Source: Azorinus chamasolen (taxonomy: Eukaryota > Mollusca > Bivalvia > Cardiida > Solecurtidae). From it: DNA of 64,000 nt. This document shows positions 9,840 through 21,380 of the stretch, one piece after another. How positions within the stretch are numbered: the stretch's first letter is position 1; each line of letters opens with the position of its first letter. The notes beneath the pieces are model-generated. The model worked only from the letters and a program-made list of their open reading frames with translations. It ran no database searches and had not been told where the DNA came from. Location: assembly GCA_963576725.1 (NCBI GenBank), contig OY755237.1, positions 64,333,423-64,397,422 on the forward strand, in the 5' to 3' direction. The translations under genes and the position numbers were made by a program.

Positions 9840-10193
9840 AAGTCATGAATATTGATGTAATAAATAATAAATGCATTGATATTAATTAACTCATTTTTTA
9901 TGTCATGGACAACAGAATCTTTCGCCATGGCAGAAGCTGTGGAATTAACCCTTTCCCTGTTCTGTATTTAGGCCAAATTTCAATACCTACCGAATAGTCA
10001 TTGAAAAACAGTTACACAAAAATATGGAAGGTGAAACATTGTAGACATTTTAGAAAGTAAAGAACCAGATATATCAAATTCTATTAGCAAACAGAGCAGA
10101 CCCTGATCAGACGGCTCCTCTAGGAGCCATCTGATCTGGGTCTTCTCTGTTTGCAAATGCGTGAAAACACGTTTATATGAGGGAAAGGGTTAA
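9840..10193 (-). mobile_element. Family A element in a B remnant
   Basis: B left part 9840-9944, then an A element with TTAA ends at 9945 and 10190. Its hairpin, about 10086-10153, has apex GCTCCTCTAGGAGC. Confidence 0.85.
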
Positions 10194-10521
10194 AGCAATG
10201 GTATATTGCTTAGTAAGCAATTTGTCCCAGGCCTACTCATTTTGCAATGGCTACTCTGTGACGGAAACGGTTATGAAAATAGAAAGCCTATAATATTCAT
10301 TGCGACCAAACAAAGATGAATTCGGAATTACCGGTATTTGCACATGACTTGTGAAAGATCAAACTTAGAATTTTCAATTTGAAAATCTGTCAGTTTTTAA
10401 TTACAAAGTAATAAAACTGACTTGTGTATAATTGGCGTTTATGACTATAGATATAGATTACCTGTTACTTGACGTCACAAGCCTACACAAGCCTACACAA
10501 GCCTCGTATAAGATCCAAGCT
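10194..10521. other. Intron; short tandem repeat only
   Basis: 10476-10503 repeats GCCTACACAA about 2.5 times. Nothing else recognised. Confidence 0.5.
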
Positions 10522-10772
10522 AGTCCTTCACTCCATGAATATTCATGTAAAAATGTAAAATACTTGGTGTAATTTAGTGGTCGTTAAAGAGAGGTTTTAC
10601 TGTATAAGCAAGAGACATTTTTATGGTGAAAGAAATTGTAGGATCAAATCTATATTATTTTTATAAGCAAACTGAGTAGACCCTGGTCAAATGACTCCAA
10701 AGAGAGTTGTCTGATCACGGTCTACTCTGTTTGCAAAGCAATCAGAAGGTGTATATATGCAGAAAAGGGTAA
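10522..10772 (+). repeat. Family B copy with a D1 end inside
   Basis: CTTCACTCCATGAATATTC; then the D1 right end (about 10560-10604, TTTAGTGGTCGTTAAAGAG to TTTTACTGTA); then the rest of B with hairpin at about 10666-10735. Confidence 0.7.
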
Positions 10773-10897
10773 AGCTTAGAATATAATAAAAAAAATCCCA
10801 ATCATTTGTAGGCTTAATTTCTTCATCTGGTTGGCATATATAACAAGTCAAGAAAGGGGTTGTAAAAGAATCTTGCTGTCCATAATATTCTTTTACA

Positions 10898-11137
10898 ACA
10901 GGAATATTCATGCAAGCAAAAAATGACTTCATGAATTTTAATTAGCTGAGGTTTCATAATGGCATTATGGATAAGAGTATTTGTTTTACCATGGCAAATT
11001 ACATAGAACGAAAGGTACATATTTCCATAAGCAAACAGAGCAGGCAGTGATCAAGTGGCTTCTGCAGGGGCCTTCTGATCTTGGTCTGCCCAGTTTGCTA
11101 AGGCGTTAAAAGGCATATCATTGGAGTAAAGGGTTAT
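10898..11137 (+). repeat. Family B copy
   Basis: GGAATATTCATGCAAGC... to GAGTAAAGGGTTATA. Degenerate hairpin at about 11030-11100. Confidence 0.7.
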
Positions 11138-11161
11138 ACATCAGGTCAACACAAATTGCTT

Positions 11162-11237
11162 CTTAATTATCACAATGGTTTCATAAATTGACTTTTACAG
11201 AGGCGTAGAAAGGCGTATTTATGGAGGAAAGGGTTAA
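11162..11237 (-). repeat. Family C half element
   Basis: Only the part from TTATCACAATGGTTTC to GGAAAGGGTTAA remains: broken within the palindrome. Confidence 0.75.
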
Positions 11238-11449
11238 CCCTATATTCCATGATTTTATTTGTAAGAAATAATGACATCATGAATATTAATTAGATTAGTT
11301 TAAATAATGGCACATGAACACAGGAAATTTTGACCATGACATAAACTGTGGAATCAGATCTTTGTAATTCCATAAGCAAACAGAGCTGACCCTGAGCAGA
11401 TGGCTCCTATATACTTCGTTTACAAAGGCATTTATGGAGTGAGGGTTGA
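11234..11449 (+). mobile_element. Family B element
   Basis: Shares TTAA with the half C before it and its last tetramer (TTGA) with the C after it. Hairpin right arm mostly deleted. Confidence 0.75.
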
Positions 11450-11661
11450 ACCCATTCAATCATTTTGACGCCTCTATAAAAGTTTTTTATTTTTTGAAAC
11501 CATTATGATAAATAAGCATTTGCTCCATATATAGGAGCAAATGCTCTTTTTTTATCACATTGGTGTCAAAACTTCACAATTCTAAAACATTTTCTTTTCT
11601 CTAAAAAATGCTCATTTTTGGTAGATTTATTCAAAGAGTAGCCTATGAAGGAATGGATTAA
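11446..11661 (+). mobile_element. Family C element
   Basis: ACCCATTCAATC...GAATGGATTAA. Palindrome about 11498-11570, apex GCTCCATATATAGGAGC. Confidence 0.8.
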
Positions 11662-11707
11662 GCTTGAAATATTTTGAAAATCCCATCCTTTGTAGACTAA
11701 ATTGTAT

Positions 11708-11815
11708 TCGTATTCTGGACAGGGCAAGTATGTAGGTTACATTCATCTGGACAGGACAAATACTGTATGTAGGTTTCATTCATCTGGACAGGACAAGTAT
11801 GTAGGTTTCATAGGG
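11708..11815. repeat. Tandem repeat, ~35 bp x 3
   Basis: CATCTGGACAGGACAAGTAT then GTAGGTTTCATT repeated with small length changes. Confidence 0.85.
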
Positions 11816-12239
11816 TGTCCAGCTGTCCATTGTTGCATCCATCGGTTGGCATAGGTCTTCTCAAATGGACTCATAGTGTGCTAAATGTGAAAATTGGAAC
11901 AACTGTGCCAGTGAGAAAAGATGACTAGAAATTGGCACCTGGAGTGGGTGAATAAACTTTTATCTCATCTAATTAGTTGTAACGGTATTATGACTTAAAA
12001 AGACGGCTGTTGTTGAAATGTTTACACTCCCTTTATTTTGCCATTGGCAGGTAAATTGCTGGCCTGTCATGAAATTTTCTGTCAGAGAAATTTATAGTGT
12101 TAGGGTTATTACAGAAAGAAATAAATTACATATAATTTTAGATAATTCTTCCACAAAGTTATAATTATTGATTGATGGGTTCTGTCAGGAAAAAAAAATG
12201 TTCTGCTTTACTTATCCCTGCAAATGCTGGAAAGTAGTT
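11816..12239. other. Intron, nothing recognised
   Basis: No repeat or exon seen. Confidence 0.5.
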
Positions 12240-12340
12240 AAATTACATTTGCAAACAGTGTAGACCCAGATCCGAGGGCTCCTATGGGAGCCCTCTGATG
12301 GAGCCCTCTGATCAGGGTCTGCACTTTTTGTCATTCTGAA
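12240..12340 (+). repeat. Family E core with duplicated arm tip
   Basis: GCAAACAGTGTAGACCCAGA..., apex GCTCCTATGGGAGC; the segment GGAGCCCTCTGAT is present twice in the right arm. Confidence 0.75.
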
Positions 12341-12515
12341 ATCTTTTAAGCTCAGTTGACCATTTCATACTACCGGTAAATCCAGATCTACAAATCGGAA
12401 ATGATGGAAGATTTCGCTTGAAATTCTGCAATCAATAGATCTAGACTAGTACATGTATTTGCAAAGAAAATTGGAAAAGTCGGGAGTTATTCTATGTTAC
12501 TAAACCTTCCCCCCG

Positions 12516-12716
12516 GAGCAACAGGTAACTGTGCGTACACAAATACCGAAATCGTCAATTCTCCACCAAACCCTATGTTAACATTGTGACCACTCGTTAA
12601 AATCATCTCTCCGACACGATTCAAAAAAGTGGTCACAACATTGGGTTTAATGGATCCGGAGAAATAAAGAAGTTTTTCTTAAATGTTTTTATTTGCATGT
12701 CTTATCTGGAGCTCTG
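12516..12716 (-). mobile_element. Family H element, degraded
   Basis: GAGCAACAGGTAACTG start, GAGCTCTG end. Palindrome arms have a TTAACA insert and several mismatches. Confidence 0.75.
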
Positions 12717-12721
12717 TTTTC

Positions 12722-13163
12722 CTGTTGCATATTCATCTAAAATAAATAGTGACATCTAGAATGTCTATTAGCTGATTTTTTATAACTGCATACATAAACA
12801 TGATCTGTTTGGTATTGGTGGAAACAGTAGTCATGATCTATTAAATTTCATAAGCAAATGGAGCAGACCCTGATCAGCCATCTGATCCAGGTCAACTCTG
12901 CAGTGCGAGTAAATGTGTTTAACCCTTTCTTCCATAAATATGCCTTTCTATGCCTCTGTAAAAATCACCTATTGAAACCATTGTGATAAATAGAGCATTT
13001 GCTCCTATAGGAGCAAATGCTCTATTTATCACAATGGTTTCAAACTACTAAATTCTAAAATTTTCCTTTCCTCCAGTTATGCTCCTTTTCGGTAGATTTA
13101 TTGAAAGTGGTTGGATCTAAAAATAGCCTACGAGGGAATGGGTTAAATGAAGGAAAGGGTTAA
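12722..13163 (+). mobile_element. B/A-type element interrupted by C
   Basis: B-like left part; after the nested C the host resumes as ATGAAGGAAAGGGTTAA, an A-type end. Hairpin (about 12853-12895) lost its tip. Confidence 0.7.
12919..13146 (+). mobile_element. Family C element, nested
   Basis: TTAACCCTTTCTTCC...GGGAATGGGTTAA. Perfect palindrome 12974-13041, apex GCTCCTATAGGAGC. Confidence 0.9.
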
Positions 13164-13194
13164 CATTTTGAACGTGGGAAATGAGTGTACAGGC

Positions 13195-13517
13195 ATTTGC
13201 TAACAATGTAGTTCCAGGTCAGAAGACTCCTAGAGGAGTCGGCTCATCTAAGCTGCTATGTTTAAAATATCCACAATTTTACTTCCTTTGAATTTTAGCG
13301 AGACTTTATTGTGCAAACAGTGAGAAGACAACCAGCCAGTGAGGCTCCTCATTTTCTACGAATCATCTATTTCTTGTAGCTAAAGAAAACAAATATTTTG
13401 ACAGGTTTGAAACTTTTGGCTATAGATCACACAATTCATATCTAGGCCAACTCCAGGTGTCATAGTCTGTAAATCATCAATTGAAGAGCTATGCTTGTTT
13501 TGGAATTGTTTGGCATT
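13195..13517. other. Intron with degraded hairpin
   Basis: 13195-13262 around GACTCCTAGAGGAGTC. The rest is unrecognised. Confidence 0.45.
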
Positions 13518-13697
13518 TACAGTAAAACCTCTCTATAACGGCCACTAAAGAAGATTAAGTATTTTGTGTTTAAGGCAGGTGGCTGATTTAAGCAAGATGA
13601 AAGTAAAACTACTTTCACCTTGCTTTAAGCAGCCACCTGCCCTTAATACAAACTAATTAACACAATTTAGTGGTCATTATAGAGAGGTTTTGCTGTA
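13518..13697. mobile_element. D1 element, apex deleted
   Basis: TACAGTAAAACCTCTC...GAGGTTTTGCTGTA. The palindrome is shortened to GAAAGTAAAACTACTTTC. Confidence 0.85.
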
Positions 13698-13885
13698 CAT
13701 TATTTTAGCTTGTTGTGAGTAGATCAATGATTACCTTTGTAAATAGTTTTGGTCCAGATAAGATGAGGAGTGACTTAATGCCTTTTCAGGATGCAAACTA
13801 TTTTCACTTTCTGGTGGAATTCATGTATTTGAAAATTGACTGGACAAGAATGTTTGCAAACAAACGGTATATACCTTTACTGAGA

Positions 13886-14287
13886 TTAACCTTTACGTCA
13901 TAGAAACAACTTTTTTTTACACCAGATGGCTCCTGTCTCCTCTGTTTGCTTATGAAATTAAAATACAGTAAAACCCCTCTAATGCGACCAGCAAAAAGGG
14001 ACATCATTCACAGTGGCAAAGGCAGGTGGTAGCTTAATGCAGGATGAAAGTTATGCAGAAATCTTTCAGCATAACTTTCGTCCCTGCATTAAGCAACCAC
14101 CTGCTTATAAAGACAGCCATGTTTATTCATTAAGTGGTCGTATAAGAGGGGTCTTACTGTAGGTCTGACTCTACAGTTTCTACCAATACCAAAATAAACC
14201 TGTGTACATTATGCCACTATAGAAATTAAGGTACCAAATATTCATGATGTCATTATTGCTTACATGAATATTCAGGGAAAGGGTTAA
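13886..14287 (-). mobile_element. Family B element interrupted by D2
   Basis: TTAACCTTTACGTC...GGGAAAGGGTTAA. The hairpin is reduced to CCAGATGGCTCCTGTC. Confidence 0.8.
13964..14161. mobile_element. D2 element nested in B
   Basis: TACAGTAAAACCCCTC...GGGGTCTTACTGTA. Apex mutated to GCAGAAATCTTTCAGC. Confidence 0.87.
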
Positions 14288-14483
14288 CTAGATCATAAGA
14301 GCTGCCAAGCTTTATTTCAAAGAGGGTGTGGTACAGCCAGACTTTGGCAAAAGCATCTTCATTCCATCTGAGCTAATTGGACAATTAGAGAATAAACACC
14401 ATTGAATATCAGACATCATTAACATGTAGATATTTACCCCAAATTTTTGGACCACCAATCTCCCAAAACACACGTAATGCTGA

Positions 14484-14712
14484 TTAACCCTTTCCCCCAT
14501 AGGCTATTTTTAAATCCAACCACTTTGAATAAATCTACTGAAAAGGAGCATTAATTAGAGAAAAGGCATATTTTAGAATTTTGTAGTTTGAAACCATTGT
14601 GATAAATAGAGCCTTTGCTCCTATGGGAGCAAATGCTCTATTTATGACAATGTTTTCAACAAGTGACTTTTACAGAGGCATAGAAAGGCATATTTATGGA
14701 GGAAAGGGTTAA
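14484..14712 (-). mobile_element. Family C element
   Basis: TTAACCCTTTCCCCC...GGAAAGGGTTAA. Palindrome about 14589-14656, apex GCTCCTATGGGAGC, three arm mismatches. Confidence 0.88.
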
Positions 14713-14738
14713 GTCAATTTGGCACCATTTTGATTACT

Positions 14739-14950
14739 TTAACCCTTTCCCATATAAACGTCTTTTCACGCATTTGCAAACAGGGTAGACCCTGATCAGA
14801 TGGGTCCTATCAGGGTCTGCTTTGTTTGCTTTTGACATTACAGTAGCACCCCTCTAAAGTGGACATTCAATTTAGTACAAATATCGGTCTTGGAGACAGG
14901 AGGCAGCTGAATGCAGGTTGGAAGTCATGCAGAAAGCTTCTCTTTTGTCC
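14739..14950 (+). repeat. Truncated A plus D2 fragment
   Basis: A left part with an asymmetric hairpin (14775-14830), cut at 14838 by the D2 left half (TACAGTAGCACCCC..GCAGAAAGC), which ends at the apex. Confidence 0.7.
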
Positions 14951-15174
14951 CTTTACTCCAGGAATGAAAGAAATAATGGTATCATGAATATTAATTAGAT
15001 TGATTGTTATAAAAGCACATGGAAACAGGAATTTTTGGTAATTAGATCTATATAATTCCCATCGGCCAACAGAGCAGCGACAGATCAGACCGCTCCTCCA
15101 AGAGCTGCCTGATTTTAATTTGGTCTACTGTTTGCAAAAGCATTAAAAGGTGTATTTATGGAGTAAAGAGTTAA
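14950..15174 (+). mobile_element. Family B element
   Basis: CCTTTACTCCAGG...GAGTAAAGAGTTAA. Hairpin about 15064-15137 with several mismatches. Confidence 0.75.
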
Positions 15175-15489
15175 AATAAATTTCTAAAACATTTTGGAAA
15201 TTTGGCAGGAAGCAGTTGTTAAACATCAATCATAGTCTTTTTAAAAAAATCTGCTCCCCTCTTGAACATAGCAGACCGATGGCTGGTAATAACATGTTTA
15301 TGTCCAGAAATAGCAGACCAATAGCTGGTAACATATTTATGTCCAGTAATACTAAGTGTTAAACAATTAAAGTCCATTCATATTAACTTATTTTGGTCTG
15401 GGTATATAATCCAGACATGTTGACCACAATTTGATGTTCATATGAAAGCTATAATAAACTCTGCAGAAGCACCTGTCTGTTCTTTACCT
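15175..15489. other. Intron, nothing firm
   Basis: A short direct repeat of CAGACCGATGGCTGGTAA-like sequence occurs at about 15269-15345; no more. Confidence 0.45.
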
Positions 15490-15697
15490 GAAACCTTTCA
15501 ATGCTGAATTTTCAAATAGACTAAATTTCAAACAGGATAAGCTTACTGAAAATATTCTGGGAATTTTTAACGAAAAGTGTAACATGACAAACAGTGCAGA
15601 CCCTGATGAGAGGGCTCCTCTAGGAGCCCTCTCATCTGGATCTACACTGTTTGCAAAGGACATTAGGTGACTGGTGTCTCCGCTTTGAAAAGGGTTA
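15490..15697 (-). mobile_element. Family E element
   Basis: ACCTTTCAATGCTGAATTTT to GAAAAGGGTTAA. Palindrome about 15587-15657, apex GCTCCTCTAGGAGC. Confidence 0.82.
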
Positions 15698-16047
15698 AGC
15701 TTGTGGTGGACGGCAAATCCGGGATTATCTTTGGAAACTGTTTGGTTTCACATAAGATGCAAATTGTAGCCATGTGATTCATCAGGATACAAACCGTTTG
15801 ACAATGATCATGTTTTTGAAAGAAATGCAGAATAAATGATTCTAAATCTGAAATTAGATGACACTTTAGATTGCTGAAAATTTTGCTTGGCACTAAGCTA
15901 AAGGTTAATTAGTATATGGGTAGTGATTGATTGAAGAAGATTGACTTTGACAGCTATAAGCTGTGCAGTTTACTGCTGATGTGGCACTACTGGCAGATAT
16001 TTAAAACTGTTTGAGTTTTGATGGTTCAAAGTGGAATGGTCCATCAT
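15698..16047. other. Intron with K-like remnant
   Basis: About 15745-15805 carries CACATAAGATG.. / ..TTCATCAGGATACAAACC, a weak hairpin; no other signal. Confidence 0.4.
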
Positions 16048-16110
16048 TTTTAGCTCTTCTTTTTTCGAAGAAAAAGTCGAGCTATTGTGATCACTGGTTC
16101 TGCATACGGC
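16048..16110. repeat. Fragment of a mollusc-type dispersed repeat
   Basis: TTAGCTCTTC..TTCGAAGAAAAAGTCGAG then CTATTGTGATCACTGG: a hairpin start like those heading long bivalve repeats (from memory). Confidence 0.5.
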
Positions 16111-16118
16111 TCTTGTTT

Positions 16119-16500
16119 AACCCATTACACAATGAATATTTATATAAGAAATAATGGTGGACAGACATTATAAACAAAAAAATAATGGACCAATGATCAA
16201 TATTTAACTTTCAGACGGTTATTTCATGATTTTGATTATTAAATATAAATTTTCAATTTTGGCCGAAACGTCCTACTTTGAAAAAATAGCTGGCCAATTC
16301 GTCTAGGCCGAAACATCCGCTGGCCGAAACGTCCTACATTCGAAATACATGTAATAGCATGATGAATATTTATCAGCTGAATTTTTATAATGGTACATGG
16401 AAATACAGGATTTTTTGGCCATGGAAGAATCTATGTAATTCCATAAGGAAACACAGCATGACTGTAAGAGGTGACTAATGGAGGTGTAAATGAGTAACTC
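16119..16500 (+). repeat. Family B copy with unrelated insert
   Basis: TTAACCCATTACAC..., interrupted from about 16156 to 16360 by sequence with GGCCGAAACGTCCTAC twice and a variant once, then B resumes at ATGATGAATATTTATCAGC. Confidence 0.65.
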
Positions 16501-16675
16501 TCTGATTTATCTCTACACTGTTTGCAATACACAAGTTAAATTGTTTTTATAGGATCTTTCAAGTTGTGGGACTAGAATGTTGACAGCTCTATCATTTTAA
16601 GTTATTTGCATATCCTGGGTGAACTTAATGGTTCAGTGAATATTTTCTCATAACTTTGTAAATTTGTACAATCAA

Positions 16676-16755
16676 ACTTCGTCAGATAGTGCAGACCCAC
16701 AGTGCAGACCCATATCCCTCCCTTCAGGAGCAGTTTGATCTGGGCCTACACTATT
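16676..16755. repeat. Degraded hairpin
   Basis: AGATAGTGCAGACCCA is followed by a repeat of CAGTGCAGACCCATATC; right arm CAGTTTGATCTGGGCC. Confidence 0.55.
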
Positions 16756-17279
16756 TACTACTATGTCGGTCCAATTTAAAGTTCTCAAAAAGTGCCAGAT
16801 TGACTTTGATTCTGTTGTTCAGCTTTACAAACCCATGGAGAGGGGCGATTTGGTGATCAAACACTTGGGGTAATGAAGGTACTTACGGGTAATAAGGATC
16901 CACTGTTAATGGTGCTTGTATGCAGATATGCCAGTGATATGATAAGGACCTGATGTAAACCAAGGGTCAGACTCATGCCCTTTCTTGTTCTTGGAAATTA
17001 CTTTGATAAACTCAGAAGATAATCAGCTGTAGCTGCAGGTTTTGCTAAAAAACCCTCTTCTTCAGTTTGCTCTATTCTGTGTATATTTACAGAGTAAAAC
17101 AGAACAGTCCATGGCATTCACATGTTCAAATTCAGGAATGAAAATTCAGGGAAATAAAAGCCATTAATTTCATGTTGTCAGGATAAATTTTATATCAATA
17201 CATTAGTGGGACTTTAACTATCAGCAAATATCAACAGCCCATTTTAAAGTATATATCCTTATAACCTATCTTATTATTT
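16756..17279. other. Intron, nothing recognised
   Basis: No repeat, hairpin or splice-bounded frame identified. Confidence 0.5.
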
Positions 17280-17500
17280 GGACTGATAAATTTAGGCAAA
17301 TGGTGCCGACCCAGATACACTCTAATTATCCTAAGAATTAGGACAGACAAATTTAGGCAAATAATGTATACCCAAGTCAAAGAGCTCCTGAAGTATATAC
17401 TCTAATTACTCAAAGTATTTGTGACAGATAAATTTGGGCAAATAGTGCAGACCCAGATCAAATGGCTCCTGAATCTACACTATTTCTATTAAGTGAGTCT
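17280..17500. repeat. Three degraded hairpin left arms in tandem
   Basis: TTAGGCAAATGGTGC, TTAGGCAAATAATG and TTGGGCAAATAGTGCAGACC at about 60-bp steps, each with CCCAGAT or CCCAAGTC. Confidence 0.55.
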
Positions 17501-17595
17501 AATTTAAAGTTACAAATTCCCCCAAATTGACTTATTCAGCTACACATAGACTGTTTGTGAGGGAAGATTAATTTTGGTGTATGAATACTTAAGAG

Positions 17596-17812
17596 TACAG
17601 TAAAACCTCTCTTAACCGGAATTCTAGTTGAGAAGAATTTAGATATTTTAGGCAGGTGACTGCTTAATGCAGGGTGAAAGTCATGCAGAAAGCTCCTCTA
17701 GGAGCTTTCTGCATGACTTCAACCCTGCATTAAACTGTCACCTGTCTCCAAAACCTATATTTATACTAGATTTAACGTCTGGTTAAGAGAGGTTTTACTG
17801 TAATTGGAGTTA
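17596..17812. mobile_element. D2 element
   Basis: TACAGTAAAACCTCTC...GAGGTTTTACTGTA, TA ends. Palindrome apex GCTCCTCTAGGAGC. Confidence 0.92.
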
Positions 17813-18151
17813 CATATATACATACATAGTAAACTGTGCAACGTTTTCTTTGGTCAATTAATGTAGAAAATTGTATAACAATAGGTATTATACTAAATTA
17901 AAATGATTGCATGCTGTTGCACAAGGTAATTTAAAATGATTGCGGGTTATTACATTATTTTATTACTTATCTTAGTACATGTAATCTGAAATTACTTTAC
18001 TCTTATATCCTCCTATACCTGGTATTATCAATAAGTAGATTTGATTGTCTCAAGTGGGTGACACTGATAATTCCTCATAACCATTTCAATGTTGAATGGC
18101 TGAATACTCATCAATATTCATGTAAGTTATAATGACATAATGAATATTAAT

Positions 18152-18361
18152 TATAGTAGATCCTGTGTTGAGCAGCTATCAAGAAGGAAGTCTAATTATG
18201 GGCCTGTAAGGCAGGTAGTAACTTAATGCAGATCAAAACTAATGCAAAAAGCTCCTATAGGAGCTTTTTGCATTAGTTTTGACCTGCATTAAGCTACCAC
18301 CTGCTTTTTAAGACTCCTATGCTCAATAAATGAATTGCTGCCTAGGACAGGTTCCACTGTA
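18152..18361. mobile_element. D3 element
   Basis: TATAGTAGATCCTG...CAGGTTCCACTGTA. Core TTAATGCAGATCAAAAC, apex GCTCCTATAGGAGC. A B scrap (18105-18151) precedes it. Confidence 0.85.
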
Positions 18362-18708
18362 TGAGCTAAGTTTGATATCTTTCAGTTGTTATGAATTGTA
18401 TCTGGTTTACACACTCATTCTTTCACTCACCTGTGATGGAAAACCATTCACCTTACTTGTGCACCAACATGCTCCCCCCTCTTTGTGATGAAAAAGGAAA
18501 AAGATCGTTTTGTCTGGCATGTTTCCAATATAGTATTTAGAATGTGCTTAAGTGTATCAGTTTTGATGAAGATTGTGTTTGATTGTCCCTGAGAGTGTGC
18601 TTAATTGACCATTGAAGTGGCAAGCAACTTCTCAAATCCCCTAATCACTTTAACATGATCTTTGGCCAGGCCTGTGTTAACCTTTGGTGCTAGATGCTAG
18701 ACATATAG
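18362..18708. other. Intron, nothing recognised
   Basis: No repeat or exon seen. Confidence 0.5.
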
Positions 18709-19030
18709 TAAAACCCCTCGAAAGTCAATACTTTATAAATAAACATAGGTGTCTTTAAAAACAGGTTAATTGCTTAATGCAGTATGAATGTAATGCAGGA
18801 AGCTCCTGCCTGAGCTCCTGTCAAATAAGTAAGATTCATTAAAAACTAAAAAATTGTCTGATAAAGACTCATTTTAATGCCTTTGCAAAATAGAGTTTAC
18901 TTATGGCATTATAAATATCTGATTCTACAGTTTATGCCAAAATATTCATAAACCTTTATGAAAAAAATAGCTTATTTATCTTCATGGTGCCATTATTTCC
19001 TGCATGAATATCCATGGGGTAAAGGGTTAA
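18709..19030 (-). repeat. D2 left half and B fragment
   Basis: D2 from TAGTAAAACCCCTCG to the apex GCTCCTGCCTGAGC (about 18815), then B from TGCCTTTGCAAAATAG to AAAGGGTTAA. Confidence 0.68.
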
Positions 19031-19055
19031 AACATATATTGTTTTTTTCTGTTTG

Positions 19056-19439
19056 TACAATAAACTTAATGCTAGTTGAAAGCCTGTAGAAAGCTTCCAG
19101 TGGAGCTTTCTGCGTGACTTTCATCCTGCTTTAATTAACCCTTTCCTCCATAAATACGCCTTTCTATGCCTCTGTAAAACTCACATTGTTGAAATCATTG
19201 TGATAAATAGAGCATTTGCTCCTATAGGAGCAAATGCTCTACCGTATTTATCACAATGATTTCAAACTACAAAATTCTAAAAAAAAATCCTTTTCTCTTA
19301 TTAGTGCTCCTTTTCGGTAGATTTATTCAGAGATTGGATCTAAAAAATAGCCTATGGAGGAAGGGGTTAAGCAGTCACCTGCCTAAAATAATCTAAGTTC
19401 TTCTTGATTAAGATTCCTGTTTAGAGGGGTTTTACTGTA
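19056..19439. repeat. D2 element interrupted by C
   Basis: Left terminal repeat lost; core TTAATGCTAGTTGAAAG, apex GCTTCCAGTGGAGC; right end GAGGGGTTTTACTGTA. Confidence 0.8.
19135..19370 (+). mobile_element. Family C element nested in D2
   Basis: TTAACCCTTTCC...AAGGGGTTAA. It sits at a TTAA of the D2 arm (TGC[A/T]TTAAGCAG). Apex GCTCCTATAGGAGC; right arm has an extra ACCG. Confidence 0.88.
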
Positions 19440-19507
19440 TATGGGGTAGTCACTCAATTGTATCACTCTGGTTGATGATTCCTTTATTAGAACAGCACTT
19501 TTGTAAC

Positions 19508-19718
19508 TTTTCAGCTCATGAATATTCATGTAAGAAATAATGACATCATAAAATATTTGTTAGCTGACTTTTTATAATGGCATGTGAACACAGACAGAAA
19601 CCATAGTGTCAGATCTATATAATGTCTTTAGCAAACAGATCAGACCCTTTCCAGATAGCTCTTTAAGAAGCTGTCTATTCTGTTTGCAAAAGCATCGAAA
19701 GGAGTAATTTATTGAGTT
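19508..19718 (+). repeat. Family B copy
   Basis: CTCATGAATATTCATGTAAG to GTAATTTATTGAGTTAG; hairpin 19630-19690 degraded. Confidence 0.7.
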
Positions 19719-19749
19719 AGGCAATTGCTAATTGAAGCAACAGGTGATT

Positions 19750-19905
19750 CTTTAAAAGCAGATGGTTACTAAATGGCCAATCAAAGTACATGTAATGCAG
19801 AAAGCTCTTTTGGGAGCTTCCTGCATTACTTTTATCCTGCATTAATCTACCACCAGTGTCTTCAATACCTAGAGTTAGACTTCCTGTTAATGGTCTCTTG
19901 ACACA
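19750..19905. repeat. D2 core remnant
   Basis: TAATGCAGAAAGCTCTTTTG / GGAGCTTCCTGCATTAC, no terminal repeats. Confidence 0.7.
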
Positions 19906-20534
19906 AGTTTTAGTTGCCAACAGTTGTTAATAATGAACAGAAATTTTATTGACTAACCATGTAGGTCTTTGTCGGAGAACTCGAGCACTCAGTAAGGTCA
20001 TACTGTTTGCATATTCTTTTTTTTCTGGCACCACAGTTTCTGGCCTCTCCTGATTTATATTTTTAGTATTGGTTTTATGAGAACTGCCCAGACACCTCGA
20101 CCCCACAGTCTTGTAAATATTTTGACCACTACTCCCATTTAGTTATCAATAAAAGTCTGTTAGCCTGATGGACTGGCATTTAACTCTTAATTTGTCCTGA
20201 GCAATTTATAGATAACCTATGTAAAAATAGTTTTGATCCAAAATCAAGCACGGACTAATGTATGGTTTCGCCGTGATTCAAACTATTTTGATACAAAGAC
20301 TAATTGTTCTGATTAGAAATGGAAATAACTGTTTGCGTAATTAAGTGGATAACATATTTTTTGCTGACCACAATTTTCTGAGCTTGCCAAGGGCTGTAAT
20401 AAATGCTTTTGTCTGAGAGGAACTGTTACAGTCTGTGGCAATATCCATAAACAAACAAGAGTCCCATAATATCAAGGTTTATGCTGATTTTATGTACCCT
20501 AATTACCATAAGTTATCCAACAGAAAGACTTGGA
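19906..20534. other. Intron, nothing recognised
   Basis: About 630 bp with no repeat family I can assign and no exon-like frame. Confidence 0.5.
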
Positions 20535-20600
20535 AAAATGTGTAGACACAGATCGAACTGCTCCTGAAGGAGCTATCTGGTCAGTCAGTCTGCTGTTTGT
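20535..20600. repeat. Degraded hairpin
   Basis: GTGTAGACACAGATCGAACT, apex GCTCCTGAAGGAGC. Confidence 0.6.
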
Positions 20601-20610
20601 TTATATATGA

Positions 20611-20797
20611 ACACAGTAGAACCTGTCTAAGTGACCATTCATTAAAAAGCAAGTTGTTGCTTAATGCAGGACAAAAGTAATGCAGAAAGCTCCTATAGGA
20701 GCTTTCTGCATTACTTTTGACCTGCATTACACTACCACCTGCCTTATAGGTCCATAATTATCTCTTTTAGATAGTCACTTAAGACAGGTTCTCCTGT
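20611..20797. mobile_element. D3 element
   Basis: ACACAGTAGAACCTG...CAGGTTCTCCTGTA. Palindrome apex GCTCCTATAGGAGC. It lies between two B pieces. Confidence 0.85.
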
Positions 20798-20941
20798 AAT
20801 ACAGATCTAAGTCTACAGTTTCAGCCTTCTAATTTCATAAAATATTAAAATGTTCATAATGCCGTTAAAAGCTTGTAACATTCATGAAGTCAGTATACAG
20901 TAAAATACTTATCCCGATGCCTAAATCAGTTCCAATAATGG

Positions 20942-21190
20942 TTAGCCCTTTACTCCATGAATATTCATGTAAGAAATAATGACATCATGAATATTAATCA
21001 GATTAGTTTTTATAATTGAACATGAACATAATAAATTTTTGCTATGGCAGAAACTGAAGACTCTTATCTAGTTTATTTCATAAGCAAACAGAATAGACCC
21101 TGATCAGACGGCTCCTACAGGAGCCGTCTGATCTGGGTTTACTCTGTTTGTGAAGGTGTAGAAAGGCGTATTAATGGAGTAAAGGGTTAA
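20942..21190 (+). mobile_element. Family B element, near full length
   Basis: TTAGCCCTTTACTCC...GAGTAAAGGGTTAA. Hairpin about 21083-21151, apex GCTCCTACAGGAGC; a good reference copy. Confidence 0.9.
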
Positions 21191-21361
21191 GACAGGTTAA
21201 TGCAGCCACCTGTGTAAAAAAATCTCCATTCTTCTGTATAATATTCCGGTTTAGAGAGGTTTTCCTGTATCCATTGGGAAAAGTGTTAAGCTACCACCTG
21301 TCCTGAAGCCAGACATTTTGCAAGTCTTTCATATGACGCCCCTGGTGAAGTTTTACTGTAT
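21191..21361. repeat. Two D2 right ends
   Basis: 21191-21271 and 21286-21361 each run from the outer arm (GCCACCTG / CTACCACCTG) to a TTTTACTGTA-like end. Confidence 0.7.
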
Positions 21362-21380
21362 CGTTAAAATAGTGACGAAA